Shown here piece after piece: positions 36,908-47,632 of a DNA stretch of 64,000 bases. Position numbers and translations under genes: made by a program. A model generated the notes under the pieces. It did no database searches. It was not told the DNA's origin and saw nothing but the letters and a program-made list of their open reading frames with translations. The stretch comes from Chamaecyparis obtusa (Eukaryota; Streptophyta; Pinopsida; Cupressales; Cupressaceae). Numbering within the stretch: the stretch's first letter is position 1; every line of letters begins with the position of its first letter. Location: NCBI GenBank assembly GCA_027943335.1, contig BSBK01007743.1, forward strand, positions 72,001 to 136,000, in the 5' to 3' direction.

Positions 36908-39900
36908 ATTAGTCCTATAATTGCTCGTCTAATTAGATCTAATAGGTCATAATTAAATCTAAGTGGCCCTAATTGAGTCTAATAGGTCATAATTGAATCT
37001 AATTGGTCCTAATTGGTCCTAATTGAGTCTAATAGGTCCTAATTGGTCCTAATTGAATCTAATTGGTCCTAATTGGTTCTAATTGAGTCTAATTAGATGT
37101 AATAGGTCATAATTGAATCTAAGTGGCCCTAATTGAGTCTAATAGGTCATATTAGGTCCTAATTGGTCCTAATTGAATCTAATTGGTCCTAATTCAATCT
37201 AATTGGTCCTAATTGGTCCTAATTCAATCTAACTGGTTCTAATTGGTCCTAATTGGTCCTAATTCAATCTAATTGAATCTAATTGGTCCTAATTGGTCCT
37301 AATTGATTCTAATTGGTCCTAATTAGTTCTAATTAAGTCTAATTAGATCTAATAGGTCATAATTGAATCTAAGTGGCCCTAATTGAGTTTAATAGGTCAT
37401 ATTAGGTCCTAATTGGTCCATATTAGGTCCTAATTGGTCCTAATTGAGTCTAGTTGGTCCTAATTGAGTCTAGTTAGTCCATATTAGGTCCTAATTGGTC
37501 CTAATTGAGTCTAGTTGGTCCTAATTGAGTAGATAATTGAATCTAATAGGTCCTAATTGGTTCTAATTGAGTCTAATTAGATGTAATAGGTCATAATTGA
37601 ATCTAAGTGGCCCTAATTGAGTCTAATAGGTCATATTAGGTCCTAATTGGTCCTAATTGAATCTAATTGGTCCTAATTGGTCCTAATTGAATCTAATTGG
37701 TCCTAATTGGTCCTAATTGAATCTAATTGAATCTAATTAGTCCTAATTGAATCTAATTGGTCCTAATTGGTTCTAATTGAGTCTAATTAGATCTAATAGG
37801 TCATAATTGAATATAAGTGGCCCTAATTGAGTCTAGTAGGTCATATTAGGTCCTAATAGGTCATATTAGGTCCTAATTGGTCCATATTAGGTCCTAATTG
37901 AGTCTAGTTGGTCCAAATTGAGTAGATAATTGAATCTAATAGGTCCTAATTGAGTCATAATTGAATCTAATAGATCCTAATTGAGTCTAGTTGGTACTAA
38001 TTGAGTCTAATTGAGTCTAGTTGTTCCTAATTATGTCATAATTATATCTAATAGGTCCTAATTGAGTCTAATAGGTCATGTTAGGTCCTAATTGGTCCTA
38101 ATTGGTCATAATTAGGTCCTAATTGGTCCTAATTGAGTCTAGTTGGTCCTAATTGAGTCTAGTTAGTCCATATTAGGTCCTAATTGATCCTAATTGAGTC
38201 TAATTAGATCTAATAGGTCATAATTGAATTTAATTGGTCATAATTAGGTCCTAATTGGTCCTAATAGAGTCTAATTAGATCTAATAGGTCATAACTGAAT
38301 CTAAGTGGCCCTAATTGAGTCTAATAGGTCATATTAGGTCCTAATTGGTCCTAATCGAGTCTAATTAGATCTAATAGGTCATAATTGAATCTAATTGGTC
38401 CTAATTGAGTCTAATTAGATCTAATAGGTCAGAATTGAATCTAATTGGTCCTAATTAAGTCTAATTAGATCTAATAGGTGATAATTGAATCTAAGTGGCC
38501 CTAATTGAGTCTAATAGCTCATATTAGGTCCTAATTGGTCCTAATTGAGTCGAATTAGATATAATAGGTCATAATTGAATCTAATTCATCCTAATTGGTC
38601 CTAATTGGTCCTAATTGACTTTAGTTGGTCCTAATTGAGTCTAGTTAGTCCATATTAGGTCCTAATGGTCCTAATTGAGTCTAATTAGATCTAATAGGTC
38701 ATAATTGAATTTAATTGGTCATAATTAGGTCCTAATTGGTCCTAATAGAGTCTAATTAGATCTAATAGGTCATAACTGAATCTAAGTGCCCCTAATTGAG
38801 TCTAATAGGTCATATTAGGTCCTAATTGGTCCTAATTGAGTCTAATTAGATCTAATAGGTCATAATTGAATCTAATTGGTCCTAATTGGTCCTAATTGAG
38901 TCTAATTAGATCTAATAGGTTAGAATTGAATCTAATTGGTCCTAATTGGTCCTAATTGAGTCTAATTAGATCTAATAGGTGATAATTGAATCTAAGTGGC
39001 CCTAATTGAGTCTAATAGGTCATATTAGGTCCTAATTGGTCCTAATTGAGTTGAATTAGATATAATAGGTCATAATTGAATCTAATTCATCCTAATTGGT
39101 CCTAATTGATCCTAATTGGTCCTAATTGACTTTAGTTGGTCCTAATTGAGTCTAGTTAGTCCATATTAGGTCCTAATGGTCCTAATTGAGTCTAATTAGA
39201 TCTAATAGGTCATAATTGAATCTAATTGGTCACAAGTAGGTCCTAATTGGTCCTAATTGAGTCTAATTAGATCTAATAGGTCATAATTGAATCTAAGTGT
39301 CCCTAATTGAGTCTAATAGGTCATATTAGGTCCTAATTGGTCCTAATTGAGTCTAAGAGGTCCTAATTGAATCTAATTGGTCCTGATTGGTTCTAATTGA
39401 GTCTAATTAGATCTAATAGGTCATAATTGAATCTAAGTGGCCCTAATTGAGTCTAATAGGTCATATTAGGTCCTAACTAGTCCATATTAGGTCCTAATTG
39501 ATCCTAATTGAGTCTAGTTGGTCCTAATTGAGTCTAGTTAGTCCATATTAGGTCCTAATTGGTCCTAATTGAGACTAGTTTGTCCTAATTGAATCTAATA
39601 GGTCCTAATTGAGTCTAGGTGGTCCTACTTGAGTCTAATAGGTCCTAATTGAGTCTAATAGGTCATGTTAGGTCCTAATTGGTCCTAGTTGGTCCTAATT
39701 GAGTCTAGTTGGTCCCAATTGAGTCTAGTTAGTCCATATTAGGTCCTAATTGGTCCTAATTGAGTCTAATTGTAGATGTAATAGGTCATAATTGAATCTA
39801 AGTGGCCCTAATTGAGTCTAATAGGTCTAATTAGTCGTAATTGGTTCTAATAGGTCATAATTGGTTCTAATTGGTCCTAATTGGTTCTAATTGAGTCTAA

Positions 39901-40970
39901 TTAGATATAATAGGTCATAATTGAATCTAAGTGGCCCTAATTGAGTCTAATAGGTCATATTAGGTCCTAATTGGTCCATATTAGGTCCTAATTGGTCCTA
40001 ATTGAGTCTAGTTGGTCCTAATTGAGTCTAGTTAGTCCATATTAGGTCCTAATTGGTCCTAATTGAGTCTAATTAGATCTAATAGGTCATAATTGAATCT
40101 AATTGGTCATAATTGAATCTAATTGGTCATAATTAGGTCCTAATTGGTCCTAATTTGTCCTAATTGAGTCTAGTTGGTCCTAAATGAGTCTAGTTAGTCC
40201 ATATTAGGTCATAATTGGTCCTAATTAAGTCTAATTAGATCTAATAGGTCATAATTGAATCTAAGTGGCCCTAATTGAGTCTAATAGGCCATATTAGGTC
40301 CTAATTGGTCCATGTTAAGTCCTAATTGGTCATAATTAAGTCTAATTAGATGTAATAGGTCATAATGGAATCTAATAGGTCATAATTAGGTCCTAATTGG
40401 TCCTAATTGAGTCTAGTTGGTCCTAATTGAGTCTAGTTAGTCCATATTAGGTCCTAATTGGTCCTAATTGGCCCTAATTGAGTCTAATTAGATGTAATAG
40501 GTCATAATTGAATCTAATAGGTCCTAATTGGTTCTAATCGAGTCTACTCAAGGTCCTAATTGAGTCTAGTTTCTCCTAATTAGTCCTAATTAGATTCTAA
40601 TAGGTCCTAATAGGTCCTAATAGGACCTATTAGGTCCTAATTAGTCCTAATTCATCCTAATAGGTCCTATTAGGTCCTAATTAGTCCTAATAAGTCCTAA
40701 TAGGTCCTAATTAGTCCTAATTAGTCTTAATAGGTCCTATTAGGTCCTAATTAGTCCAAATAGGTCCTATTAGGTACTATTTGGTTCTAATTAGTTCTAA
40801 TTGGTCCTAATTGGGTATAATTGGTCCTAATTGGGTCCTAATAGGTCCTATTAGTCCTAGAATAGGTCCTAATTAGTCCTAATAAGTCCTATTAATTCAA
40901 ATAGGTCTACAATTAGGTCTAGTTAAGTCTAATAGACCTTCAATATCACATTTACATGAACATTAAGACA
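36908..40970. repeat. Right array of CTAATTGGTC motif, filling intron 1 of the transposase gene
   Basis: About 4 kb of tandem variants of TCCTAATTGG, TCCTAATTGAGTC, TAATTAGATCTAATAGGTC and TCATATTAGGTCC. Longer composite units recur: AGTGGCCCTAATTGAGT appears about a dozen times at irregular 130-490-bp spacing. The motif is the reverse complement of the left array (10640-12993). The array starts just left of the exon 1 donor (41022) and ends just right of the exon 2 acceptor (36888), so it makes up almost all of intron 1. Confidence 0.92.
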
Positions 40971-41131
40971 AGTCTTGACCATCAACTTAAAATATCTATC
41001 TATCTAGACATCTTAGACATACCTTGTTTTCGATGATGATATCTTTCTCGTGATTCTTCACGTAGTCTTTGTTCAGTCTCTTCTAAATAATGTCATGTAC
41101 TTTTGTTTAGCCTTCTCTTTTTATTTCCCAT

Positions 41132-42208
41132 CACAACATAGAAAATTATTCTGTGCCAAATGTCTTTCTTCTCCTAAATGCGAATTATTTTACAGCTTTC
41201 AGATTTAAGAAATGAAAAAATTATACATTTATTTATACCTAATTCTTATCAACTAGAAATTCCACCAAAAAACCCGACATGAATTTCGATCGAAAGTCAA
41301 ACTTGACTTTCTATCGAAAGTAAATGACTTTCGATTGAAACTAGGTTATTATTAACTAAATTTTCCATTTTTGGGCAAAGTACTTTTGATTGAAAGTCAA
41401 TAATTTCAATTGAAAGTACTTTCTATCGAAAGTCCCTGGTTTGAGCCATGGTTTCAAATTTTCAAGAAATTCTAAGAATTTCATGGCTTTGGGCCTCAAG
41501 CACGCTGATCAAATGGATGAATAAGAAGACATCCTTTTGCATTCAACAAGTACTCATAACTAGCTTTCAAATGGTTATATATTTGACTATTTTTAAATTT
41601 ATTATGTGTATGGTTTTTTACGTTAAATGAATGTAGGTTTTTTATCAAATATAAACCTCTGAGTTTGGAGTTCAATGAAAAATAGTGAAACAAGGAAAAA
41701 AATTTGGAAAAATAATAGTGCCCTCCGTATTCGAGTCTACTTTCTATTAAAAAAAATTTAATTGAAATTCAATAAATACACAATAAGTTATAAGCTATGT
41801 AGTCAAGGTAGGTCAAAATTTTGGTTTAGTCAACTTCAAACGTTAATAAAATATGAAATAATAGTGATAATGTCATCAAACCAATTTCATGCCCTTTGTA
41901 TGGATGTTATAAAACTAAATTTGAAAGAATCACATTCACATCTATTTTACAAAAAAAGTTATGCTCTATGGAAACAATGTTACTATTTGAAAATGACATT
42001 TTCAGCACCATACAAGTTTTTGTGGGAGAAAGAAAAAAGTATTCAAATAAATTTAAAAAAAAAATTTAAAAATATATTTAGAAACTAGACAAAAAATACT
42101 AAAAGACTCTAATTTACTTCATCCTCTGATTTTGAGCAGTTCAACGAAAATATGCATTCGAATCTGAAAGTTTTTCTCAAAATGTAGAGTTCAATGTCCG
42201 TTCAGGCT
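41132..42208. other. Right terminal region of the giant transposon
   Basis: Upstream DNA of the transposase gene followed by the right palindrome cluster (41284-41430) and ~0.8 kb of non-coding DNA. The last ~380 bp resemble the right half of the 993-bp element. No gene is recognised. Confidence 0.6.
41284..41430. repeat. Palindrome cluster, right subterminal
   Basis: Six or so copies or variants of CTTTCGATCGAAAG: ATTTCGATCGAAAGTC at 41284, GACTTTCTATCGAAAGT at ~41305, GACTTTCGATTGAAAC at ~41327, and decayed forms to ~41430. These mirror the cluster at 9645-9830 near the opposite end and lie directly upstream of the transposase start codon. Confidence 0.8.
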
Positions 42209-42240
42209 AAAAAGTGTAACCCACTATTGTGGGTTCACCC
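42209..42240 (-). repeat. Right terminal inverted repeat of the giant transposon
   Basis: Read inward it starts GGGTGAACCCACAATAGTGG. It is followed outside by AACA (42241-42244), the same four bases that precede the left TIR. Confidence 0.75.
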
Positions 42241-42249
42241 AACATGATC

Positions 42250-43355
42250 TGTTGGCAAGTTGACTAAATTGGTTTATATGAATTAAATAGTGTTTTCATT
42301 ATGGCAACATAGTCATATAGTGTTTTGGAGTCAGTGCACTTGATGAGAAGATAAAAAATTGGCTAAGTGTTGAAGACTAGACAGTGTACAAAGTACCAGC
42401 AACTCAAAACATTAGCGCACATGTGTATGACCAAATTATGGTATACACCCTAGAAGATAAGTTGGCTAGAGTGTATTCATGCTTAGTCTATGAATGCATG
42501 ATCAGATATGAAGGTATGACAAAGTTGTAGGCAGTTGAAGTTACACAGCCAGTGTGTACCAGAGAAGAATAGAGCAAGCAACTGACTGTTAGTATCCTAG
42601 TTTGTGATTATATTATTATGTTGTAAAGGATATGTACCTACTTTAATTAGGTTTTTGACATATAATTATGTTTTTTTGTAAACATGCTTGAGCTAATTCA
42701 ATTGGAAGCATTGTATGTAATTGGTAAAAGGGTCGACCTAGTTATTTGTTTTGTATACATATGAGATGCACCCATTGTAATTGAGAGGCATGATAGAGAG
42801 GGAAGCTAAGTAGAGAAGAAGTGTGCAAAGATTTGATAAGGTGTATTAGAGCTTTGAAAGAGATCAAAGCATCAACGCATCAAAGGAACTGATCAGACAA
42901 ATAGTGTTAGAGTAACAGTTCATCCAGTAGATATAGTGTGTATCTGAGATCAGAAGGTTGTAGCCTTAACTACTTGAGTAGTGAGCTCTAAGACAATATG
43001 TCCTCACCCCTAATAGGGTTTATTGTAAAAGACTCCTAATAGGGTCTAACCCTTGACCAGGTCTACTGTACTAAACTTATTGTAAAGCAACTCCTAATAG
43101 GGTTAAGGATCTTCTAACAAGGATCATAAAACACTTGTACAAAATATTAGTGGGTGTCAATTCCCATCGCGGTTTTTACCTATTTGGGTTTCCCTGTAAC
43201 CATATTGGTGTTATGTGTTGATTTCATGTTCCATGTTTATGTTTCTATTAATTTTAGTATTTAAGCATTCAAGTTCAGTTTAAGAATAAAGTAAAAAGAT
43301 AAATTACAGTGAGCACTGATTCACCCCACCCCTCTCAGTGTTCCCATTCCTAACA
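42250..43355. mobile_element. Solo LTR (copia-like)
   Basis: An 1106-bp element starts TGTTGGCAAG and ends CATTCCTAACA, with TGATC duplicated on both sides (42245-42249 and 43356-43360). No internal coding region or primer site is present, as expected after recombination between two LTRs. It landed 9 bp outside the right end of the giant transposon, within the copia host. CCTCTCAGTG and a C-rich run near its right end resemble the LTR end at 63420-63440. Confidence 0.85.
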
Positions 43356-43360
43356 TGATC

Positions 43361-44570
43361 TAAAACATCTTAACCAAAGAGATAAAATGCTCCATATGAT
43401 CATACCATAAACTACACCTTTATCAAAGACTTTGTTGAGCCCTAAAGATGTCAAGATCTTCAGTCACATGCAAATAAACATCTCCAAACAATATTTTAGT
43501 AAATGTGAAAAGATCCTTTTGTAACATCAGAATCTCACGCCTTCAATATTTAGAATACTAATGAAGATCATTCACTACGTCACTACCAACAACTCCCACT
43601 AAACTATGGTGTCGAATCACACATGGCATCATGACAAACATATTCCACATGAAGACCAAATTAATCAAACCAGTCATCATTAGATGACCGATTAGCCAAA
43701 GTAGCACTACTAACATCTTCATCACTTTGAGAAGATTCATAACACAAAGAGTCATCCCTTTTCTTCTTCTTCTTCTTCTCCTTCCAATCCTTTTGGACAT
43801 GACCAATCTGCCCACCATTCCAGCACTTCACTTTGGACTTAATTTCATAAGACTTATACGTAGTCTTCTTTTCCTACCATTTGTCTCCATCCTTTGATCT
43901 TCTCGAATAGAGAGAGCCTCTTTGGCCACTTTAGAAGTCTTTCTTTGCATCTCCTTTGACAAGAGTGCAACAACTACCTCGTCCATTTTTTATTGGGTAG
44001 TAGTACTTCCAATAGCCATCACCAAGTGGTCCCATGAATTAGGCAAGGAACACAACAAGAGAATACACCATCCTTCCTCACCAATGGTCATACGAATAGA
44101 TTTCAACTCTGCGATAAACATATTGAACGTATTCAGATGATTTGCAACAACTGTTCCTTCATCCATCTTCAAGGAGTACAATTTCCTTCTCAGGAAGAGT
44201 TTATTTACCAAGGACTTGTGCTGATAAATGTCTCCTAACTTCTTCCACAAGAAATGCATGATTTTCTCTTCATGGACATTCAACAAAATAGAATCTTCCA
44301 AACCCAATCTTATGAGTCCTCTATCTTTTCGGTCTGCTATATCCCAATCTTCCTGCTTCATGTCTGTAGGCTTGACAGTAGACATAATAGTCCATAGATC
44401 TCAATCAGCCATCACATCTTTAATTTTAAGTTTCCACAACTCAAAATTTGTGCCGTTGAAATCTTCAATGTCTATTCTTTGTGACGTACTAGCCATCTCA
44501 ATATACAAACAAAAAGCCTTTTCAAACTCCCACTAAAAACAATTTGGCACAAAAAACCAAACCCTACCTA
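43361..44570 (-). pseudogene. Copia gag of the split gag-only element
   Basis: The frame at 43990-44385 reads MKQEDWDIADRKDRGLIRL, then FLWKKLGDIYQHKSLVNKLFLRRKLYSLKM and VANHLNTFNMFIAEL, a clear UBN2-type copia gag. The start codon region lies toward 44500, next to the primer-binding site. At ~43760-43830 a CCHC knuckle is decayed: the pattern CWNGGQIGHVQKDW keeps only the first Cys and the His. A Lys-rich tract and an acidic stretch follow. No protease, integrase or RT motif was found before the solo LTR. Confidence 0.82.
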
Positions 44571-44592
44571 AAAAGGATAGCACAACTAGCCA

Positions 44593-44605
44593 GGCTCTGA
44601 TACCA
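44593..44605 (-). other. Copia primer-binding site
   Basis: GGCTCTGATACCA on the plus strand is TGGTATCAGAGCC on the minus strand, complementary to the 3' end of initiator Met-tRNA as used by most plant copia elements. It begins two bases from the LTR edge and fixes the element's orientation. Confidence 0.85.
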
Positions 44606-44607
44606 CT

Positions 44608-45358
44608 TGTTAGGAAAGAAACAATGCAGAAATGCTTTCTGAATGTGAAATTAATAGGGAAACAAGAAACTATATCTAAGAGATGTGTAAGATAATAAAA
44701 CATGGAATTACCAAACATAAAACACACAGAGAAAACACCAGATTTAACATGGAAAAACCCTTTCGGGAAAAACCCACCACCCAAAAAACCCTCGAGCAAC
44801 TTTGTATTATAGTAAAAAGAATTTACATACAATGCACTCTGGATTGTTACACGGGCTCAGATTCCCTTTACAATCAACCTGATTTTCAACCACCGATTCT
44901 TCATGAATCTTGCAGCCATTTATGCACATTGCAATTCATTGTAAAATTTGGTAAAGAAACCATTACAGGAAAAAAGGTCTACCAAACCAATTCCTCCTTC
45001 ACCATACCTGCACTATGACCGTAGATGACCTGTGACACCATACAGTGAAGTAATTTCATGTACAGTAGTCTCCTACGGTCCACTGAGAACTTGTCTTCTT
45101 ATTACATGATGAGATTGCCTCCACACAGTAGTCTCCAATTGTCGTATGTTCCACCGCGCACTTGTCTCCTTATCACACAGTGATATATCCTCCGTCGTAT
45201 GGTGATCTTTCCATATGGGGAGATTGCATCTGTCGTACGGTGGTCACACACCTTGTCTCTTCATCGCGTGATGAGATTGCCTCAACCGTATGGCGATCTT
45301 GTCATACTGTAAGATTTCCTCCACCATACGGTAGACTCCACTTCATCATTTCTTAACA
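44608..45358 (-). repeat. Copia 5' LTR
   Basis: This 751-bp LTR pairs with 7971-8767. It contains repeated (C)CATATGG/CCGTATGG-type segments each near GAGATTGCCTC. Confidence 0.82.
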
Positions 45359-45361
45359 ACC

Positions 45362-45790
45362 AGGTCATTCAGTTGCTGGACCAATGTCAACTCCCATGGC
45401 ATGGAGTCAAAAAGTTGTTTGTCATTAACATGGGGAAGATTTACAAAAGTATAATTAGCAAGCTTGGGAGGAATTGACTAAATGAATCAATTTGATGAAA
45501 GATCAGTTTGCATAAGAAAGGGAATCCATTTGCAAAGATCCTTTAGGATTGGGCTAGAAAGACTATTGTCAGAGAGATCCAAATTTTTCATACTCCAAAA
45601 GTACTTCACACCACTAGGAAAATGCCACAAAAGCTCTATTAAGAGGAGCTTAATGCTTAGCACTCTGTCATCATCGTTATGCTACCACCGAATTCCCATG
45701 AAGTTGCAGATAAAGCCTTGGGTGGTGTTCTCAAACTATCGCGTGAAGAGAGACTGATTTGGATCAATCAATTCTCTTTGGTCACATTGA
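45362..45790 (-). pseudogene. BIR-like LRR receptor-kinase fragment
   Basis: Minus-strand translation from ~45790 reads LIDPNQSLF, then GFICNFMGIRW, resembling the LRR N-terminal capping domain of BIR-type receptor-like kinases. Next come VLSIKLLLIELLWHFPSGV, MKNLDLSDNSLSSPILKDLCKWIPFL, TDLSSN, SIPPKLANYTF and PWELTLVQQLNDL, a series of leucine-rich repeats with the N-x-L-S/D-x-x-P pattern. Frameshifts and a stop are present. The fragment is cut by the copia LTR at 45358. No kinase domain is visible. Such proteins act at the plasma membrane as regulators of receptor complexes; this copy is dead. Confidence 0.72.
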
Positions 45791-47510
45791 GGCACCATAT
45801 GTTGAAACTATGGGGCTTTAATGACAACATTGTGGAATCTATGAAATAAAGACCAGGCACCTAGTCTGTGACCCATGAGCTAGGTGTTTCGAGCAGAGAG
45901 GCCAAAATCCCACTACTCCTTCCATTCAAGATGGGCAGTTGAAGCTTCCCGTGTATTATTATTGAGCCTTCCACTGCTTGCTCTAGCTATCAAAAAATTA
46001 TTGAACAACTTTGAAATGTCTCCCCGTCAGGTAAGCAAAAGATCCATGTGAGTGAAAAGGGAGGGAAATTTCATCTTCATATTGCCCACAACTCTATCAT
46101 ATGCTTCAAACCTCTCCAAGTCTCTCTCTCCCCTCATCCTCATTGTTGTAGTGGATATGCTTTCCCTTCATTATGTTGTATTGTCCACACAGATCACAAC
46201 TTGTATCTTTGTGTCTTACAAATAATTGTCCATGTCATGTGCACTACTTAGTAGATATATATAACATTTAATATTTCAAAATTTATTAAATTTAGTATAG
46301 GAAATATTTAATTCATGATATAATTATTAAAGGGTGAAATAATTTAAATAATATAAAAATTCTTTATGTAATATGTGGATGATTTATATTAATGCAATAT
46401 GATTTTATAAAATCTTTCATTTTTATGTATAATAATTAATTATATATTAATTTATATGTAGAAAGGTAACTCTTGATATTATAATTTCTAAAATAAAATT
46501 GATATAATAATATGTTAAATTATATTTACTATTTAATTTATATATTATATGAAAATTTGTAATATTCAAACATTCACCTTTGTTACTTTCAAAGAGAGAT
46601 TGAAGAACTTTATAGACATTTTAGATTTTAAGGGAGGGAAGAGTTATGGTGTCTATTCCCGCATGGGTAGATGAATTAGTGGAAGTGATTGGTGTCACAT
46701 ATCATGGGAATCGAGAAGTTTGAGGTTTAGTTTATATAGATTGGTGAAGTGTAGGCAATTGGAGCAAAGGTGGAGGAGAGAAGTGGGTTGAAGTATTGTG
46801 TCCATTACAACCATGGGATCTTAACGCATGTGTCAAGGACCATTTTTTGGGACTATAGCAAGTTTCCCCTCTAGTTTTCTTCCATTATATATAGGTTGTA
46901 TTGGAATGGAAACTTGTTGAATAAGGTGGTTGAGCGAAGAGATGAAAGTGGGGTTGAATAGAGTCACACCTCATGCTAGGCTTTGTAGGCACAAGAGGCT
47001 CTATCCAAGCTTGATCTGTCGAGCCACAAGAATACTTGCAACAAAAAGTTCCATTTTTCCTTGCAATAATTTTTGTTTCATTTCCTCACCATTGACACTA
47101 TTCTTTCAATCAGACTATGAGACTGTGCTTCCTTTTAATGTTAAGAGGTGGGATTGTGTGGAAGTGTGGATTGTGGGTAAAATGGTATGTGGAAGGGTAA
47201 GAAGATGGCATTCACATGGCTAACAAAAATGCCTTGTGTGTTAGCACCTTCCTCCATTTTTCAGTCTATACATTGTGACATCAAGAGCCAGGAATTGAAA
47301 TGGCACACCATGGAATTCATAGTGAGTTGGAAAATAAAATAGACACGTATGAAATAAAAATAAATAAATATGGGAGGCATTATAGACTATAACGTATAGA
47401 AGTGATGAAATATTGATATGGAGCAAAGGGATATGTAGGAAAGAAAATTGATATACAAAGAGAGAGGAGAAAGGGGTAGATAGGGATGCTATAGATAATT
47501 ATATATAGAT
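45791..47510. other. Intergenic DNA, no gene seen
   Basis: Short open frames only. A strongly AT-rich patch lies at ~46255-46560. Nothing in the remaining sequence could be tied to a known family. Confidence 0.4.
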
Positions 47511-47632
47511 GAGACATATGGAAAGAATGTGATAGGGTGAGATATAAATATGAACATATATACACACACAAATACATGTATGTATATGTTCATATTTATA
47601 TCTCACCCTCTCACATTCTTTCCTTATGTCTC
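47511..47632. repeat. Near-perfect inverted repeat (hairpin)
   Basis: The left arm (47511-47563) and right arm (47582-47632) are reverse complements except for about three small differences, with an ~18-base spacer. The outer arm reads GAGACATATGGAAAGAATGT. Such a ~50-bp stem could be a MITE-like relic, or could give a foldback RNA if transcribed. Confidence 0.85.

Larger units (their letters stand above)
33867..41131 (-). pseudogene. Spliced transposase-like gene of the giant transposon
   Basis: Exon model on the minus strand: 41131-41023 (ATG, MGNKKRRLNKS, basic), 36887-36696, 36565-36512, 36372-34471, 34381-34098 and 33946-33867. Each intron begins GT and ends AG, and the first four junctions all keep phase 1. 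Exon 2 encodes repeats of AQQAQPSEVGEGSS. Exon 4 is the core: a Cys cluster (CIRGTCKTC), VVDFAENYSF, VWSDGCATQFK and SEHGKGEHDGVGACIK, an Asp-centred series resembling a DDE-type transposase. Within the frame are several stops (for example in exons 1, 2 and 4), most of which a single C-to-T change would produce. The frame at the exon 4/5 junction does not agree, so an indel or another splice site is likely there. Confidence 0.65.

Noticed and set aside
36656..36908. Open frames of 60-80 codons in three frames
   Set aside because: A 48-bp coding repeat in exon 2 of the transposase-like gene yields repeats in every frame. Only the frame giving AQQAQPSEVGEGSS agrees with the exon phases.
36908..40970. 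Ordinary satellite DNA unrelated to the transposon
   Set aside because: Its limits match the intron borders of the transposase-like gene and its motif is the reverse complement of the left array. Chance is possible but less likely.
43558..43818. Arg-rich 86-codon ORF
   Set aside because: Wrong frame of the copia gag tail; the Lys-rich CTTCTT tract gives Arg runs in the shifted frame.
44608..45358. Independent solo LTR rather than partner of 7971-8767
   Set aside because: It is followed by a primer site and gag, and the outer flanks ACCGG/ACCAG fit one insertion. Divergence of the two LTRs keeps some doubt.
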